A DNA stretch of 64,000 bases from Hyphomonas sp. (lineage in GTDB: Bacteria; Pseudomonadota; Alphaproteobacteria; Caulobacterales; Hyphomonadaceae), in assembly GCA_017792365.1 (NCBI GenBank), contig CP051229.1, positions 3,033,725 to 3,097,724 of the forward strand. The letters run 5' to 3'. Shown here piece after piece: positions 47,883-56,412 of the stretch. A program made the translations under genes and the position numbers. The first letter of the stretch is position 1. Each line of letters opens with the position of its first letter. The notes beneath the pieces are model-generated. The model worked only from the letters and a program-made list of their open reading frames with translations, was not told the DNA's origin and did no database searches.

Positions 47883-49043
47883 ATGCTGACGCGCAGGGCG
47901 ATGTTGATGGCGGGCGGGGCGACGGCGGTGGTCGGGGGGATTGCGGGTGTCGGCGTCGCGGCGGTGTGGCCGGGCGGGGCGAAGGCGCGCGAGCCGTGGC
48001 GGCGCGCGGGCGAGAGCCTTGGCGATCCGCGGCTGGACGCGCTGGCCTATGCGATCCTTGCGCCCAACCCGCACAACCGCCAGCCATGGCAGTTCGAGCT
48101 GGTGAACGACGATGCGATCGACATCTATTGCGATCTCGACCGCCGGCTGCCGCACACCGATCCCTATGACCGGCAGATCACCATCGGCTTCGGCTGCCTG
48201 ATCGAACTCCTGGTGATGGCCGCAGCCGAGAAGGGGTATGTGGCGGAGGTTGAGGTTTTCCCTGACGGCGAGCCACAGCCGCGGCTGAGCGGCAATCGCA
48301 TGGCGCAGGTGGTGTTCCGGCCGGATCAGGGCGCAGCGCGCGATTCGTTGTTCGCCTCCGTGCTGGAGCGGCGCTCGACCAAGGAGCCGTTCGACGTCGG
48401 CCGGCCGGTTGCAGCCGACGCCGTGGCGACGGTGATCGGCGCGGCGCATGGCGATGTCGCGACCGGCAGCACGCTGGAGGGCGAGCGCATTGCGCGGCTG
48501 AAGCAGCTGACGTGGGACGCCTGGCTGGTGGAGTATGAGACGCCGCAGACGCGCCGCGAGAGCATCGATCTGATGCGCATCGGCAATGCAGCCGTCGCGC
48601 GCAATCCCGACGGCATCGACCTTGGCGGCGGGGCCATGGGCGCGATGAAGCTGGTCGGCATGATTTCTCACGACCAGCTCAATACGCCCGGATCGATCGC
48701 CTACGAGCAGGGCAAGTCGATGTATCAGGACATGCTGGACACGGCGCAGGGCTATGTCTGGATCACGGCGGAACACAATGCGCGCGCCGGGCAGATCGCG
48801 GCGGGGCGTAGCTGGGTGCGGATGAATTTGGCGGCGCAGTCGATCGGGCTGGCGATCCATCCCTTAAGCCAGATCCTGCAGGAGTTCGAGGAGATGATCG
48901 AACTGCGCAAGGCGGTGCACGCCGAACTGGGCGTCGACGAGCCGGGTCTCATCCACATGCTGGCGCGGATCGGCTATTCCACGCAGCCGCCGGCTTCGCC
49001 AAGATGGCCGCTGGAAACGAGGCTGATTCCGGCGAGGGCATGA
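47883..49043 (+). CDS. Tat-exported nitroreductase-like flavoprotein
   Basis: A 386-residue protein starting MLTRRAMLMAGGATAVVGG, a twin-arginine-type signal (RRAM plus hydrophobic stretch). The rest resembles nitroreductase-fold (Acg-like) proteins: ILAPNPHNRQPWQFELV is the FMN-binding N-terminal motif, and WVRMNLAAQSIGLAIHPLSQILQE lies near the end. It likely binds FMN and acts in the periplasm, but its substrate is unknown. I start at ATG 47883 rather than 47856 because of the signal. It overlaps the MarR gene by ATGA. Confidence 0.82.
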   Translation: MLTRRAMLMAGGATAVVGGIAGVGVAAVWPGGAKAREPWRRAGESLGDPRLDALAYAILAPNPHNRQPWQFELVNDDAIDIYCDLDRRLPHTDPYDRQITIGFGCLIELLVMAAAEKGYVAEVEVFPDGEPQPRLSGNRMAQVVFRPDQGAARDSLFASVLERRSTKEPFDVGRPVAADAVATVIGAAHGDVATGSTLEGERIARLKQLTWDAWLVEYETPQTRRESIDLMRIGNAAVARNPDGIDLGGGAMGAMKLVGMISHDQLNTPGSIAYEQGKSMYQDMLDTAQGYVWITAEHNARAGQIAAGRSWVRMNLAAQSIGLAIHPLSQILQEFEEMIELRKAVHAELGVDEPGLIHMLARIGYSTQPPASPRWPLETRLIPARA

Positions 49044-49510
49044 GCGAAGACAAACCTACCGGCGCGCGACTGGCCGGACGCGTGCTGAACGAGGTCGGCA
49101 TCATTTCGCAGCTTGCGTCGGCGGAAATGCTGCGCGTGCTGGAGCGCGGCATGGGCATATCCGAGTTCTCGGTGCTGAACCATTTCGTGCGGCTGGGCGA
49201 TGGCCGGACGCCGTCATGGCTGGCCAAGGCTTTCCAGATGACGCGCGCATCGATGACGGCGATCGTCGCAAAGCTGGAGGCCAAGGGGTATGTGACGGTG
49301 GAGACCGTGCCCGAGGACCGGCGCCAGAAGACGGTCTCGATCACCAATGCCGGGCGCGCGGCGCATGCGCGGGCGGTGGAGGCGATCCGCCCGGCGAGCG
49401 AGCGCATCGTCGCCGACTTCGGGGAGGAAAGGCTGGCGAAGCTGTTGCCGGAACTAGCGGCGCTGCGGGCTTATCTGGATGAGGCCCGCAACGAGCGGGA
49501 TGGGTTGTAG
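49040..49510 (+). CDS. MarR-family transcriptional regulator
   Basis: A 156-residue winged-helix repressor. The DNA-binding core reads GISEFSVLNHFVRLGDGRTPSWLAKAFQMTRASMTAIVAKLEAKGYVTVETVPEDRRQKTVSITNAG, with the recognition helix around TRASMTAIVAKLEAKG and the DRRQK wing. It is the second gene of an operon with the nitroreductase-like gene, starting by ATGA overlap. The palindrome at 47829-47846 is its probable target. Such regulators usually respond to small aromatic or oxidant compounds. Confidence 0.92.
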   Translation: MSEDKPTGARLAGRVLNEVGIISQLASAEMLRVLERGMGISEFSVLNHFVRLGDGRTPSWLAKAFQMTRASMTAIVAKLEAKGYVTVETVPEDRRQKTVSITNAGRAAHARAVEAIRPASERIVADFGEERLAKLLPELAALRAYLDEARNERDGL

Positions 49511-49748
49511 GGCGGCGCTGTTTCTGTCTGGGAAATGACAACGCTGTTGCGCGTTGGCGGAGTGTCGTGATGTTGGCTGGTAGTAAGAGCGATGCAGTTT
49601 TTGATTGAACTAGCGTCCGGTCTTGGCCCTCTTCTGCCTTCCTACAATACGTCAATGTTCGCGTACGTATGTTGGGAAGTTGGATGCCGAGAGATGAGCG
49701 AGCCCACTCGGTAAGGTACGGCCATTGATTGAAAGTTGCACGGTGAAG

Positions 49749-49967
49749 ATGGTTAAACGCATCGCGTCAGGCGACGGGAAGAGCTTCGTGGACGTGATCG
49801 AAAGGGAAGATGGTTCCTACTCGTTTCAACGTTTCTACCGTGAGTACGATAGTGAGGAAGGTACACACTACGAGGTTCGAGTGCTTCCCGATCCTCCGGG
49901 CATGTTCGCAGATATTTCTAGTGCAATGGCGAGGGCTGAGCGCCTGTTGAGCGGCTGTCCGGACTGA
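49749..49967 (+). CDS. Small hypothetical protein
   Basis: A 72-residue acidic protein (EREDGSYSFQRFYREYDSEEG) without a membrane segment. The start could be GTG 49743, TTG 49725 or ATG 49749; none has a strong ribosome site. Base composition is less GC-rich than the surroundings. The amino acid pattern, with alternating aromatic and charged residues, looks like a real small beta/alpha protein. No family recognised. Confidence 0.5.
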   Translation: MVKRIASGDGKSFVDVIEREDGSYSFQRFYREYDSEEGTHYEVRVLPDPPGMFADISSAMARAERLLSGCPD

Positions 49968-50059
49968 AACGGTTGTGGTGGGAAAATTATCTGCGGTTAG
50001 AACCTATCCCACTGGACGCCGAATGAAATTCGCATTCGCGACGTCGGTTGAGGGGACTA

Positions 50060-50287
50060 ATGGGCGCTCTCTTGATACACGTAGGCAAACTTCTGATGGG
50101 CGTCGGTGTGTTGTCAGCGCTGACGGTGTCATGGTGGCCGGATGCATTTCGCACTCCGATTGCGGAAGTATACATGACGTTCGGCCCCGAAGGTTTCGGG
50201 TTGCTAGCTGTGGTCGCGCTGGCGATCACGCCAGGTTTTTTTGTCTGGCTCATTGGCACGTTACTCATTCGAGGCAGGAAATCTTGA
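50060..50287 (+). CDS. Small hypothetical membrane protein
   Basis: A 75-residue protein with two hydrophobic segments (about residues 8-27 and 45-68) and a short basic tail, so probably two membrane helices. GAGGGG lies five bases before ATG 50060. I recognise no family. It follows another small unknown gene; both have lower GC than neighbours and may be recently acquired. Confidence 0.55.
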   Translation: MGALLIHVGKLLMGVGVLSALTVSWWPDAFRTPIAEVYMTFGPEGFGLLAVVALAITPGFFVWLIGTLLIRGRKS

Positions 50288-50456
50288 AGCTTTGTGATTA
50301 GGAGGCGCCAATATCGGGACGTCTGCTTAGCGCTTATCGCGGGAGGTCATAGAGCCGCAATTGTGTAACAAGCATCGACGATTTCCGGCAGCTGGTTCAT
50401 CCTGGCGGTTACATCAAAGTCGGCTACCAGAGCCGCATTGATCCCTCAAATCGAAA

Positions 50457-50482
50457 ACGCCCTCCCGGGGTGGGTAGGGCGT
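50457..50482 (-). terminator. Probable intrinsic terminator of the TM-helix channel-like gene
   Basis: On the minus strand ACGCCCT pairs with AGGGCGT, extended by an inner CCC/GGG pairing (50457-50482), followed by TTTTCGATTT. It lies about 70 bases beyond the stop of the gene at 50554. Confidence 0.65.
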
Positions 50483-50520
50483 CCTGACAGAGTGTGGAGG
50501 CGGCGGCGCGGACCTCGTCG

Positions 50521-50544
50521 TTCGACGAGCTCGGGATGAGGTCC
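50521..50544. repeat. Short palindromic repeat (TTCGACGAGCTCGGGATGAGG type)
   Basis: A copy of the cttcgac-gctcaggatga intergenic element that also occurs at 51907-51930, 51978-52002 and 52141-52185. It lies at the 3' end of the channel-like gene. Confidence 0.6.
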
Positions 50545-50553
50545 GCGGCGCGG

Positions 50554-51732
50554 CTAGCTGCGCCATTTCTCCAGTTGGCGGGCGGCCCACTCGCGGCCGC
50601 CGAGGCCGAAGGCGAGGGCGAGGCCGACCGCTGCGCCGATCAGCAGGATGCGCGCGGCGTCGAGGACGAAGGCGCCGTTCTGCGGATCAAGACCCATGCG
50701 CGAGACGCCGAGGATCACCGCGAGGATGATGATGATCCACTTGACGATCTTTGCGGTGACGTCGCTGGAGCCTGAGCCTGCGGAGTCCATCGCATTTGTG
50801 ACGAGGTTGGCGATGAACACGCCCGCGAAGATGATCACCGCGCCGAACACGATGGAGGCGCCCATGTCGAGCACGACGTACATCGCGTTGGTGACGGCCT
50901 CCATGTTGAGCGCGCGCAGGGCGGCGATCAGGCCGAGCAGGATGATGAAGAACATCGCAAGGTTGGCGACGATCTTCGAGGCGGTGAGGGCGGGCGATGC
51001 GCCCTTGAGCAGGCCGAGCTGGCTGATCGCAGTGTTGAGGCCGGTCGCCGGCAGCGTGCGCTCGATCAGCGAGGCCGTGAAGCGCGCAATCACCACGAAG
51101 ATGGTGAGCAGGAGAACGGCTGCGACCACGTTCGGGATGAAGGTCAGGATTTCCTGAAGCATGTCGATCGCCGGTTCGGAGATCGCGGTGATCTGCAGGG
51201 CTTCGAGCGCCGCGATGCCGCCGAAGATCAGGACGATCGAGGACAGGACGATGGCGGTGATGCCGGAAATGTCGACGTCCGCATCTGCAAGGCCGATCCG
51301 CTTGGGCACCGGGTCGGCGAACACGAGGACGGCCTTGACCGCCTTGTGGACGATGCCCGCGACGATGGCGAAGATCGAGAAGATCAGGATCGCGCCGATG
51401 ATGCGCGGCAGATAGTCGAAGATCTCCTGCAGCATGCCGTTGAGCGGATCGGTGACCTGCGTGAGGCCGAGCTGTGTGAGCGCCTGGACGACGCCGACGA
51501 GGATGATGACCCAGAAGGCGGCGGTCGCGAGCGATGCGCCGAGCGACTTCACGTCCTTCTTCGATTCGGCGTTGGCTTTCTTGGCGAAGCCGGTGGCGTC
51601 GACCGCCTTGGCGATGATCCATCGCACGATGTAGGCGGCGATGATGAAGCCGACGAGTATCAGGATCGCGTAGAGGACGTTCGGTCCGTAACGCTCGAAT
51701 GACGCGACAATGTCGTTCCAGATTGCTTCCAT
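50554..51732 (-). CDS. Mechanosensitive-channel-like protein with TM-helix repeats
   Basis: A 392-residue, very hydrophobic protein. Repeated segments such as LPRIIGAILIFSIFAIVAGIVHK and IPNVVAAVLLLTIFVVIARFTA belong to the conserved TM helix repeat (PF05552) seen in MscS-like proteins. The MscS pore domain itself is not evident, so channel activity is uncertain. AAGGAGG precedes ATG 51732; the longer frame adds 23 residues ahead of the first helix. It stands alone on the minus strand. Confidence 0.82.
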   Translation of the reverse strand: MEAIWNDIVASFERYGPNVLYAILILVGFIIAAYIVRWIIAKAVDATGFAKKANAESKKDVKSLGASLATAAFWVIILVGVVQALTQLGLTQVTDPLNGMLQEIFDYLPRIIGAILIFSIFAIVAGIVHKAVKAVLVFADPVPKRIGLADADVDISGITAIVLSSIVLIFGGIAALEALQITAISEPAIDMLQEILTFIPNVVAAVLLLTIFVVIARFTASLIERTLPATGLNTAISQLGLLKGASPALTASKIVANLAMFFIILLGLIAALRALNMEAVTNAMYVVLDMGASIVFGAVIIFAGVFIANLVTNAMDSAGSGSSDVTAKIVKWIIIILAVILGVSRMGLDPQNGAFVLDAARILLIGAAVGLALAFGLGGREWAARQLEKWRS

Positions 51733-51906
51733 CGGACCCAGCCTCCTTACGCCCGAGCGCGGAACGCCCAGGTTGGAATTGCTCCCACCCGACTCGGCCA
51801 CCTTGGACCATCGTCAGCCGGGAGTCAGGGGGTGGAGCCAAAAAACCTTACAAATTTCGCGTCTTGCGCGAGATTGCGGCATGGGTGGGTACGATGGGGC
51901 CGTATT

Positions 51907-52002
51907 CATCCTTCGACAGGCTCAGGATGAGGACCGTGACGCTTGGGCGGTCCTGATCCCGCAGAACAGCTGAAGCCTCATCCTGAGCCCGTCGAAGGAT
52001 GG
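51907..52002. repeat. Inverted pair of the TCCTTCGAC..GCTCAGGATGA element
   Basis: CATCCTTCGACAGGCTCAGG begins the forward copy (51907-51930), and its reverse complement form TCATCCTGAGCCCGTCGAAG begins the second (51978-52002). Together they make a long inverted repeat of about 96 bases able to form a cruciform. Confidence 0.75.
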
Positions 52003-52031
52003 ATGCAGACGCTGTTATCCGACGCGCACTT

Positions 52032-52067
52032 CCGGATTCCGGGTTCGCTTCGCGCCCCGGAATGACG
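52032..52067. repeat. Half-copy of the GGAATGACG palindromic element
   Basis: Ends CCCCGGAATGACG and contains GGATTCCGGGTTCGC, matching the right half of the element at 46655-46767. Confidence 0.6.
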
Positions 52068-52140
52068 ATTGCGGGACCAGCGGGCAGGGGAAACGATTCC
52101 GGCGCCTCTGGCTGGGGTCTGGGCTGACGGAGGTGCGGCT

Positions 52141-52185
52141 ATCCTTCGACAAGCTCAGGATGAGACTTCGACGAGCTCAGGATGA
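52141..52185. repeat. Two tandem copies of the CTTCGAC..GCTCAGGATGA element
   Basis: Copies at 52141-52162 and 52166-52185 share CTTCGACNAGCTCAGGATGA and lie in the same orientation. Confidence 0.7.
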
Positions 52186-52235
52186 GGCTTCGGCAGGGGC
52201 GGGAAGAGGAGTGTGGCTTGCTCTCTCAGCCGTGT

Positions 52236-52341
52236 TCCCCGCGAAGGCGGGGATCCGGTCAGCGAACGCAAGTTCGCTCTACACTGGACCGGGAAGGCGC
52301 CGACGCGCCTGGCCAGACCCCCGCCTTCGCGGGGGATGCGG
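52236..52341. repeat. Long inverted repeat with CCCCGCGAAGGCGGGG ends
   Basis: TCCCCGCGAAGGCGGGGATC on the left (from 52236) is mirrored by CCCCCGCCTTCGCGGGGGAT on the right (52318-52337). Each arm is also a hairpin. A third copy of the arm is at 53844-53865. Typical of miniature intergenic palindromes. Confidence 0.75.
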
Positions 52342-52404
52342 AATGAGAGGGCACGCGCCTGTCACCCAGACTCAGCTCGTCGAGGGAGCGGCTCGAGCGC
52401 GGCG

Positions 52405-53064
52405 CTAGTTCTGGGCCGGCAGGATGCCTGCTTCGTTGCCGGGCTGGCCCGGGGGGACGATGTCGAAGAAGCCTTCGAACTCGATGCGGATGGATGTCGG
52501 GTCGGGCGAATGGTTCTTGAAGTACCAGCCGTGGATGCCCTCGAACTGCGCGGTGAAGCCGCCGGTGTCGCGATAGGCCGAGTCCTGGATGTATTCGCCG
52601 ACGACCATGTCTTCGTCCTCGACAACCGTGTGGCCGTGAAAATCGTATTCGACCGGATCGGAGACCGGGCCGCCCGCCGCGTTGGACGCCTGCCAGGTGT
52701 ACAAGAAGCGCTGGTTGGGCTGCATGAAGACCTTGTACTCGATGGCTTCGCTTTCCGAACCGGCCGGGCCGAGCTCGAACTCGACCGCATGGGTCTGCAT
52801 CGGGCGCGGCGAGGAATAGGCTGCGGGTCCGCCTGCGCCCTCGAAGGTTTCCTCGTCGGGCGCATAAAGGTCCGAGACGCCGGTGAGCTTGCCGATGCCG
52901 ATCGGGTCGGCGTTGTATTCGGCCGGTACGATGAAGCCGAGCACGATGACGGCGCCGGCGACGATGCCGCCGCCGAGGATCATCGCCATCGTCTTCGGTG
53001 AGACGTTGAGCGGCGAAGGGGCGATGTGGGCGTTGGGTCCTTGCTGTGGTGTGTCAGACATCAT
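52405..53064 (-). CDS. Membrane-anchored protein associated with HupE/UreJ
   Basis: A 219-residue protein with one membrane helix (about residues 28-48) after a short cytoplasmic tail, and a periplasmic domain rich in charged and aromatic residues (EYKVFMQPNQRFLYTWQAS, YDFHGHTVVEDEDM, FEGIHGWYFKNHS). The His/Asp/Glu content is compatible with metal binding, but I see no established motif. Its start overlaps the stop of the HupE/UreJ gene, so the two are translationally coupled. Such transmembrane anchor proteins are often found next to HupE-like genes; function unknown. Confidence 0.75.
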   Translation of the reverse strand: MMSDTPQQGPNAHIAPSPLNVSPKTMAMILGGGIVAGAVIVLGFIVPAEYNADPIGIGKLTGVSDLYAPDEETFEGAGGPAAYSSPRPMQTHAVEFELGPAGSESEAIEYKVFMQPNQRFLYTWQASNAAGGPVSDPVEYDFHGHTVVEDEDMVVGEYIQDSAYRDTGGFTAQFEGIHGWYFKNHSPDPTSIRIEFEGFFDIVPPGQPGNEAGILPAQN

Positions 53065-53753
53065 GCGTCTCCTGCGAGGAAATAGCCGGCGAGTTGTTCT
53101 CCGGTGAGAATGACGCCGAAGAAGAAGAGTAGCGCATTGGCGGCGACGGCAAGGCGGCCGAAGCTCTCCGTGGTGCGCCAGGCGGAAATGGCGAGGACGA
53201 TGATCGAGAGCGCGATCAGCTGCCCGATCTCGACGCCGACATTGAAGGCGATCAGGTTGGCGACAAGGCCGTCCTCGTTGAGGCCGAGCTCCTGCAGCTT
53301 GGTGGCGAGGCCGAGGCCGTGGATCAGGCCGAAGCCGCCGACGGCGACGCGATTGTCCGGCTGGTAGCCGAGCCGCTTGAAGCCGCCGAGATTGTCGAAC
53401 GCCTTGTAGCAGACTGATAACCCGATGACGGCGTCGACGAGGTAGGCCGACACGTTGAGGTCTGCGAGCACGCCGAGGAGCAGGGTCGTCGAGTGGCCGA
53501 GCGAGAACAGCGTCACATAGATGAGGACGTCGCGGAGGCGGTAGAGGAAGAAGATGACGCCGATAAGGAAGGCGAGGTGGTCATACCCGGTCACCATGTG
53601 CTTGGCGCCGAGATAGAGGAAGGGGAACGGGTCGGCGCCGACGGTGTTGCGCACGAATTCCGCATCCGCGCCGCCGATCGCATGCGCGAAGGCGGCCGGC
53701 GCCATCAGGCCGAGCGTGGCTAGAACCGCAAGCGCGAGGCGGGTTGGCGACAT
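53061..53753 (-). CDS. HupE/UreJ-family membrane protein (possible nickel/cobalt or other metal permease)
   Basis: A 230-residue protein with a signal peptide (ends near AFA, about residue 23) and about six membrane helices. FLYLGAKHMVTGYDHLAFLIGVIFFLYR and LFSLGHSTTLLLGVL, with conserved His and Asp, define the HupE/UreJ_2 family. Such proteins have been proposed as metal transporters. There are no hydrogenase or urease genes in the window, so the metal is not determined. It is followed directly by the membrane-anchored partner. Confidence 0.84.
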   Translation of the reverse strand: MSPTRLALAVLATLGLMAPAAFAHAIGGADAEFVRNTVGADPFPFLYLGAKHMVTGYDHLAFLIGVIFFLYRLRDVLIYVTLFSLGHSTTLLLGVLADLNVSAYLVDAVIGLSVCYKAFDNLGGFKRLGYQPDNRVAVGGFGLIHGLGLATKLQELGLNEDGLVANLIAFNVGVEIGQLIALSIIVLAISAWRTTESFGRLAVAANALLFFFGVILTGEQLAGYFLAGDA

Positions 53754-53843
53754 CGGGGCGTTCTCTCGTTTTCTTTTCCGGCTAGCATGTCGCGGCGTTG
53801 TGGCGCAATCAAACCGGCGGCTGCCTTGATCCCAAAATGCCGC

Positions 53844-53865
53844 ATCCCCCGCGAAGGCGGGGGAT
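53844..53865. repeat. Copy of the CCCCGCGAAGGCGGGG palindrome
   Basis: ATCCCCCGC and GCGGGGGAT pair around GAAG, in the gap between the diverging HupE and TPR genes. Same core as the arms at 52236-52341. Confidence 0.7.
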
Positions 53866-53931
53866 ACGGTAAGCGGAGACTTTCCCGATCAGTTAGTGAC
53901 CGCTAGACTCGCCCCATCGAGGGAGACGGAC

Positions 53932-55590
53932 ATGCTCAGAACACTTGTGGGCGCATCGGCGCTGGTGATGGCGGCGTGTGCGACGACATCGGTCGTGCGC
54001 CCCGTTGCGCCGCTCATCTCCTCGCAGGAGATCACGCTGGAAACGATGATGGCGATGAACGCCATGTGCGGCGCCGAAGCGCGGTTCGACAGCGTCGGCG
54101 AGGCCGATGTCCGGATGGTGGACGGCATGGGCACGGGCGGCTTCCCGGTCGACAGCGAGGAGCCCGAAGCGCAGGCGTGGTTCGATTATTCGCTGGCGCT
54201 GCACCACGCCTTCTATCACCGCGACACGGTGGCCGCGATGCGCAAGGCGGTTGCGGCCGATCCTGAGTGCGCGCGGTGCGCATGGGGGCTGGCGTGGGTG
54301 CTGGGGCCGACGCTGAACACCGCGCCCGACGAGGAAGAGAAGGCCGAAGCGCTGGCGGCGGCGGAGCGGGCGAAGACGCTTGTGTCGCAAGATGATGCGA
54401 TGGCGGCGGAGCTGATCGACGCGATCATTGCGCGCTATCAGGTGTCCGAGGAGAGCACCGAGCCGGCCTTTGGCCGCGCCATGCTGGAGATTGCAGAACG
54501 CTATCCTGACGAGCCGGAGATTGCGGTGCTGGCTGCGCACGCGCTTTTGATCCCTGTGCGGGCGGACGATCTCAGCGGTCTGGAGATCGCGCTTGAGACG
54601 CTGGAAGACGTGTTGCGCAGGCGGCCGAACGATACCGGCGCGATCCACTATTACATCCACGGCACGGAGTTCGCCGAGCGGCCGGGCGATGCGCTGGGCT
54701 ATGCGCGGCGGCTGGGCGATCTGGCGCCGGCGGCGAGTCACCTCGTCCACATGCCGGCGCACACATACTTTCGCGTCGGCGACTATCACGATGCTGGCGA
54801 GGCCAACGCCGGCGCCATCGACGCCGACATGAAATGGGTGACGACGGGCGGCGATGCATCGGCCGCCTGGCCGCTCTATTATGCGCACAACCTTGCTTTC
54901 GGGCTGGCGGGGGCGTTGATGTCTGGCGATGCGCAGCTGGCGCTGAAGTATGCCGACCACGCGACGATGAAATGGCCGGAAGGCGCGCCGATGGCGCAGC
55001 GTAGCTATCCCGTGGCGCGGACCTATGTGGCGCTGGGCCGTCATGCGCCGGACCGGGCGCTGGCGATTCCGGAAAGCGCAGAGGCCGATGCGCGGATGTC
55101 GGTCTACCGCCACTATGCGCGGGGCGAGGCGCTGATCATCAAGGGCGATTTGCGCGCTGCGGCGGCGGAAGCGCGGGCGATCTCGAAGATCCGGATGGAC
55201 GGCCGCACGACGGAGCAGACGCTGGCGCGGGCGGTGATCGACGGTCGCATCGCGATGGCGAAGGGGCGCTATACCAAGGCGGCCAATCTGTTCGGGGAGG
55301 CTGCTGAACTGCAGGAAGCCGAGCTGGCGGAGAGCTGGGATCCGCCGCTGTGGTGGTATCCTGTGCGGCGCAGCCATGCGGCGGCGAAGCTACTGGCGGG
55401 CGATTATGCTGCGGCGGAGGCCGAGGCGATCTCGGCCCTCGATGACTGGGCCGACGATCCCTTGTCGATGTGGGTGGCGGGTCAGGCGATGCGCAGACAG
55501 GGCAAGGTGCGCGAGGGCGACGCCATGCTCGCGAAGGCGCGGGGGCTCTGGTATGGCGACTTCGACAGCATCTCGGCCGAGGCGATCTGA
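53932..55590 (+). CDS. Large TPR-like lipoprotein
   Basis: A 552-residue lipoprotein: signal peptide and lipobox MAAC (Cys16), then helical tetratricopeptide-like repeats. The HYYIHGTEFAERPGDALGYARRLGDLAPAASHLVHMPAHTYFRVGDYHDAGEAN segment is a conserved feature of a TPR family found in many environmental bacteria. CARCAW provides two Cys. Function unknown; probably a periplasmic scaffold. I start at ATG 53932, preceded by GGGAGACGG, and not at the longer frame. Confidence 0.83.
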   Translation: MLRTLVGASALVMAACATTSVVRPVAPLISSQEITLETMMAMNAMCGAEARFDSVGEADVRMVDGMGTGGFPVDSEEPEAQAWFDYSLALHHAFYHRDTVAAMRKAVAADPECARCAWGLAWVLGPTLNTAPDEEEKAEALAAAERAKTLVSQDDAMAAELIDAIIARYQVSEESTEPAFGRAMLEIAERYPDEPEIAVLAAHALLIPVRADDLSGLEIALETLEDVLRRRPNDTGAIHYYIHGTEFAERPGDALGYARRLGDLAPAASHLVHMPAHTYFRVGDYHDAGEANAGAIDADMKWVTTGGDASAAWPLYYAHNLAFGLAGALMSGDAQLALKYADHATMKWPEGAPMAQRSYPVARTYVALGRHAPDRALAIPESAEADARMSVYRHYARGEALIIKGDLRAAAAEARAISKIRMDGRTTEQTLARAVIDGRIAMAKGRYTKAANLFGEAAELQEAELAESWDPPLWWYPVRRSHAAAKLLAGDYAAAEAEAISALDDWADDPLSMWVAGQAMRRQGKVREGDAMLAKARGLWYGDFDSISAEAI

Positions 55591-55611
55591 CGGGTCGCGC
55601 GGTGCGCGGAC

Positions 55612-56205
55612 CTAGCTGGTTGCGAACACGAAGAGCAGGGTCGTCGCGACCAGCGTGATCGCCATGATCGCCATGGCGCGGCGCACCCGGAAGCGCAGCG
55701 ACAGGAAGAGCGCAAACCCAATCAGCGCCATGACGATGAAGACGATGGCGATGATGTCGACGAACAGGCGCCATGCATCGCCCGCGTGTTCGGCGCGGTG
55801 GAGGCCGTTGAGCACGCCGACGAGGCTTTCGCGGTCGGTGTAGACGTCGACGGCGCCGGTCTGGAGGTTGGCGGTTATGTCGCTGCGGCCGCGGACGCCG
55901 ACCATGTTGACGTAGATATCATCGCCGATGACTTCGCCGCTGCGGTAGGCGCCGGTGACGCGGGTGCGGGATGCGACGGTTTCGGCGAGGGCTGCGGCCG
56001 GATCATCGGCGGCGGCGATCGCGGAAAGTTCGGCTTGTGTGAGGACGAGGCTTGCCTCGGCGGGCTCGGGCGCGGCGCCTTCGAGCAGGCCGGGATGGTT
56101 GAGCAGGATGCCGGTTCCGGCGAACAGGATCAGCGCGAGGAATGCGATGGCGGAGAGATAGCCATGCCATTCGCGGCACATGCGATAGAAATCGCCCTTG
56201 GTCAT
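55612..56205 (-). CDS. PepSY-associated transmembrane protein
   Basis: A 197-residue membrane protein of the PepSY-associated TM type: REWHGYLSAIAFLALILFAGTGILLNH is the first helix with its conserved His, a soluble periplasmic part follows (residues 45-140), then WRLFVDIIAIVFIVMALIGFALFL and a further helix. Such proteins often shuttle electrons or interact with siderophore or flavin-dependent systems. It is divergent from the ApbE-DUF2271 gene, an association repeatedly seen in Proteobacteria. Confidence 0.82.
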   Translation of the reverse strand: MTKGDFYRMCREWHGYLSAIAFLALILFAGTGILLNHPGLLEGAAPEPAEASLVLTQAELSAIAAADDPAAALAETVASRTRVTGAYRSGEVIGDDIYVNMVGVRGRSDITANLQTGAVDVYTDRESLVGVLNGLHRAEHAGDAWRLFVDIIAIVFIVMALIGFALFLSLRFRVRRAMAIMAITLVATTLLFVFATS

Positions 56206-56412
56206 GGCGGCCTGATCCTCCCGTGGCGGCCGAACCCCTGTTGCGGCTGGCCTGCGCCCGCCATCGCCATCCGCGCGGCGACGGTCAATGCGGTTGGCGG
56301 GTCATAACGGAAACGTGTCGCTTCAGCAGGTTCGCTGTTGTCACATGCGGGGTTGTTTGCGGCTGGCCGGTGGGGGAATGTCGGCCGGCAAGAGGCGTGT
56401 AGAGCGTAGTGA

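Larger units (their letters stand above)
51733..52404. other. 672-base intergenic stretch dense in palindromic repeats
   Basis: No gene is supported here. It contains at least five copies or half-copies of palindromic intergenic elements, listed separately. The frames open in this stretch are translations of the repeats. Confidence 0.7.

Noticed and set aside
46710..48860. A 716-residue minus-strand frame
   Set aside because: It is antisense to the nitroreductase-like gene and consists mainly of Pro/Arg-rich sequence; a shadow of high GC codon use.
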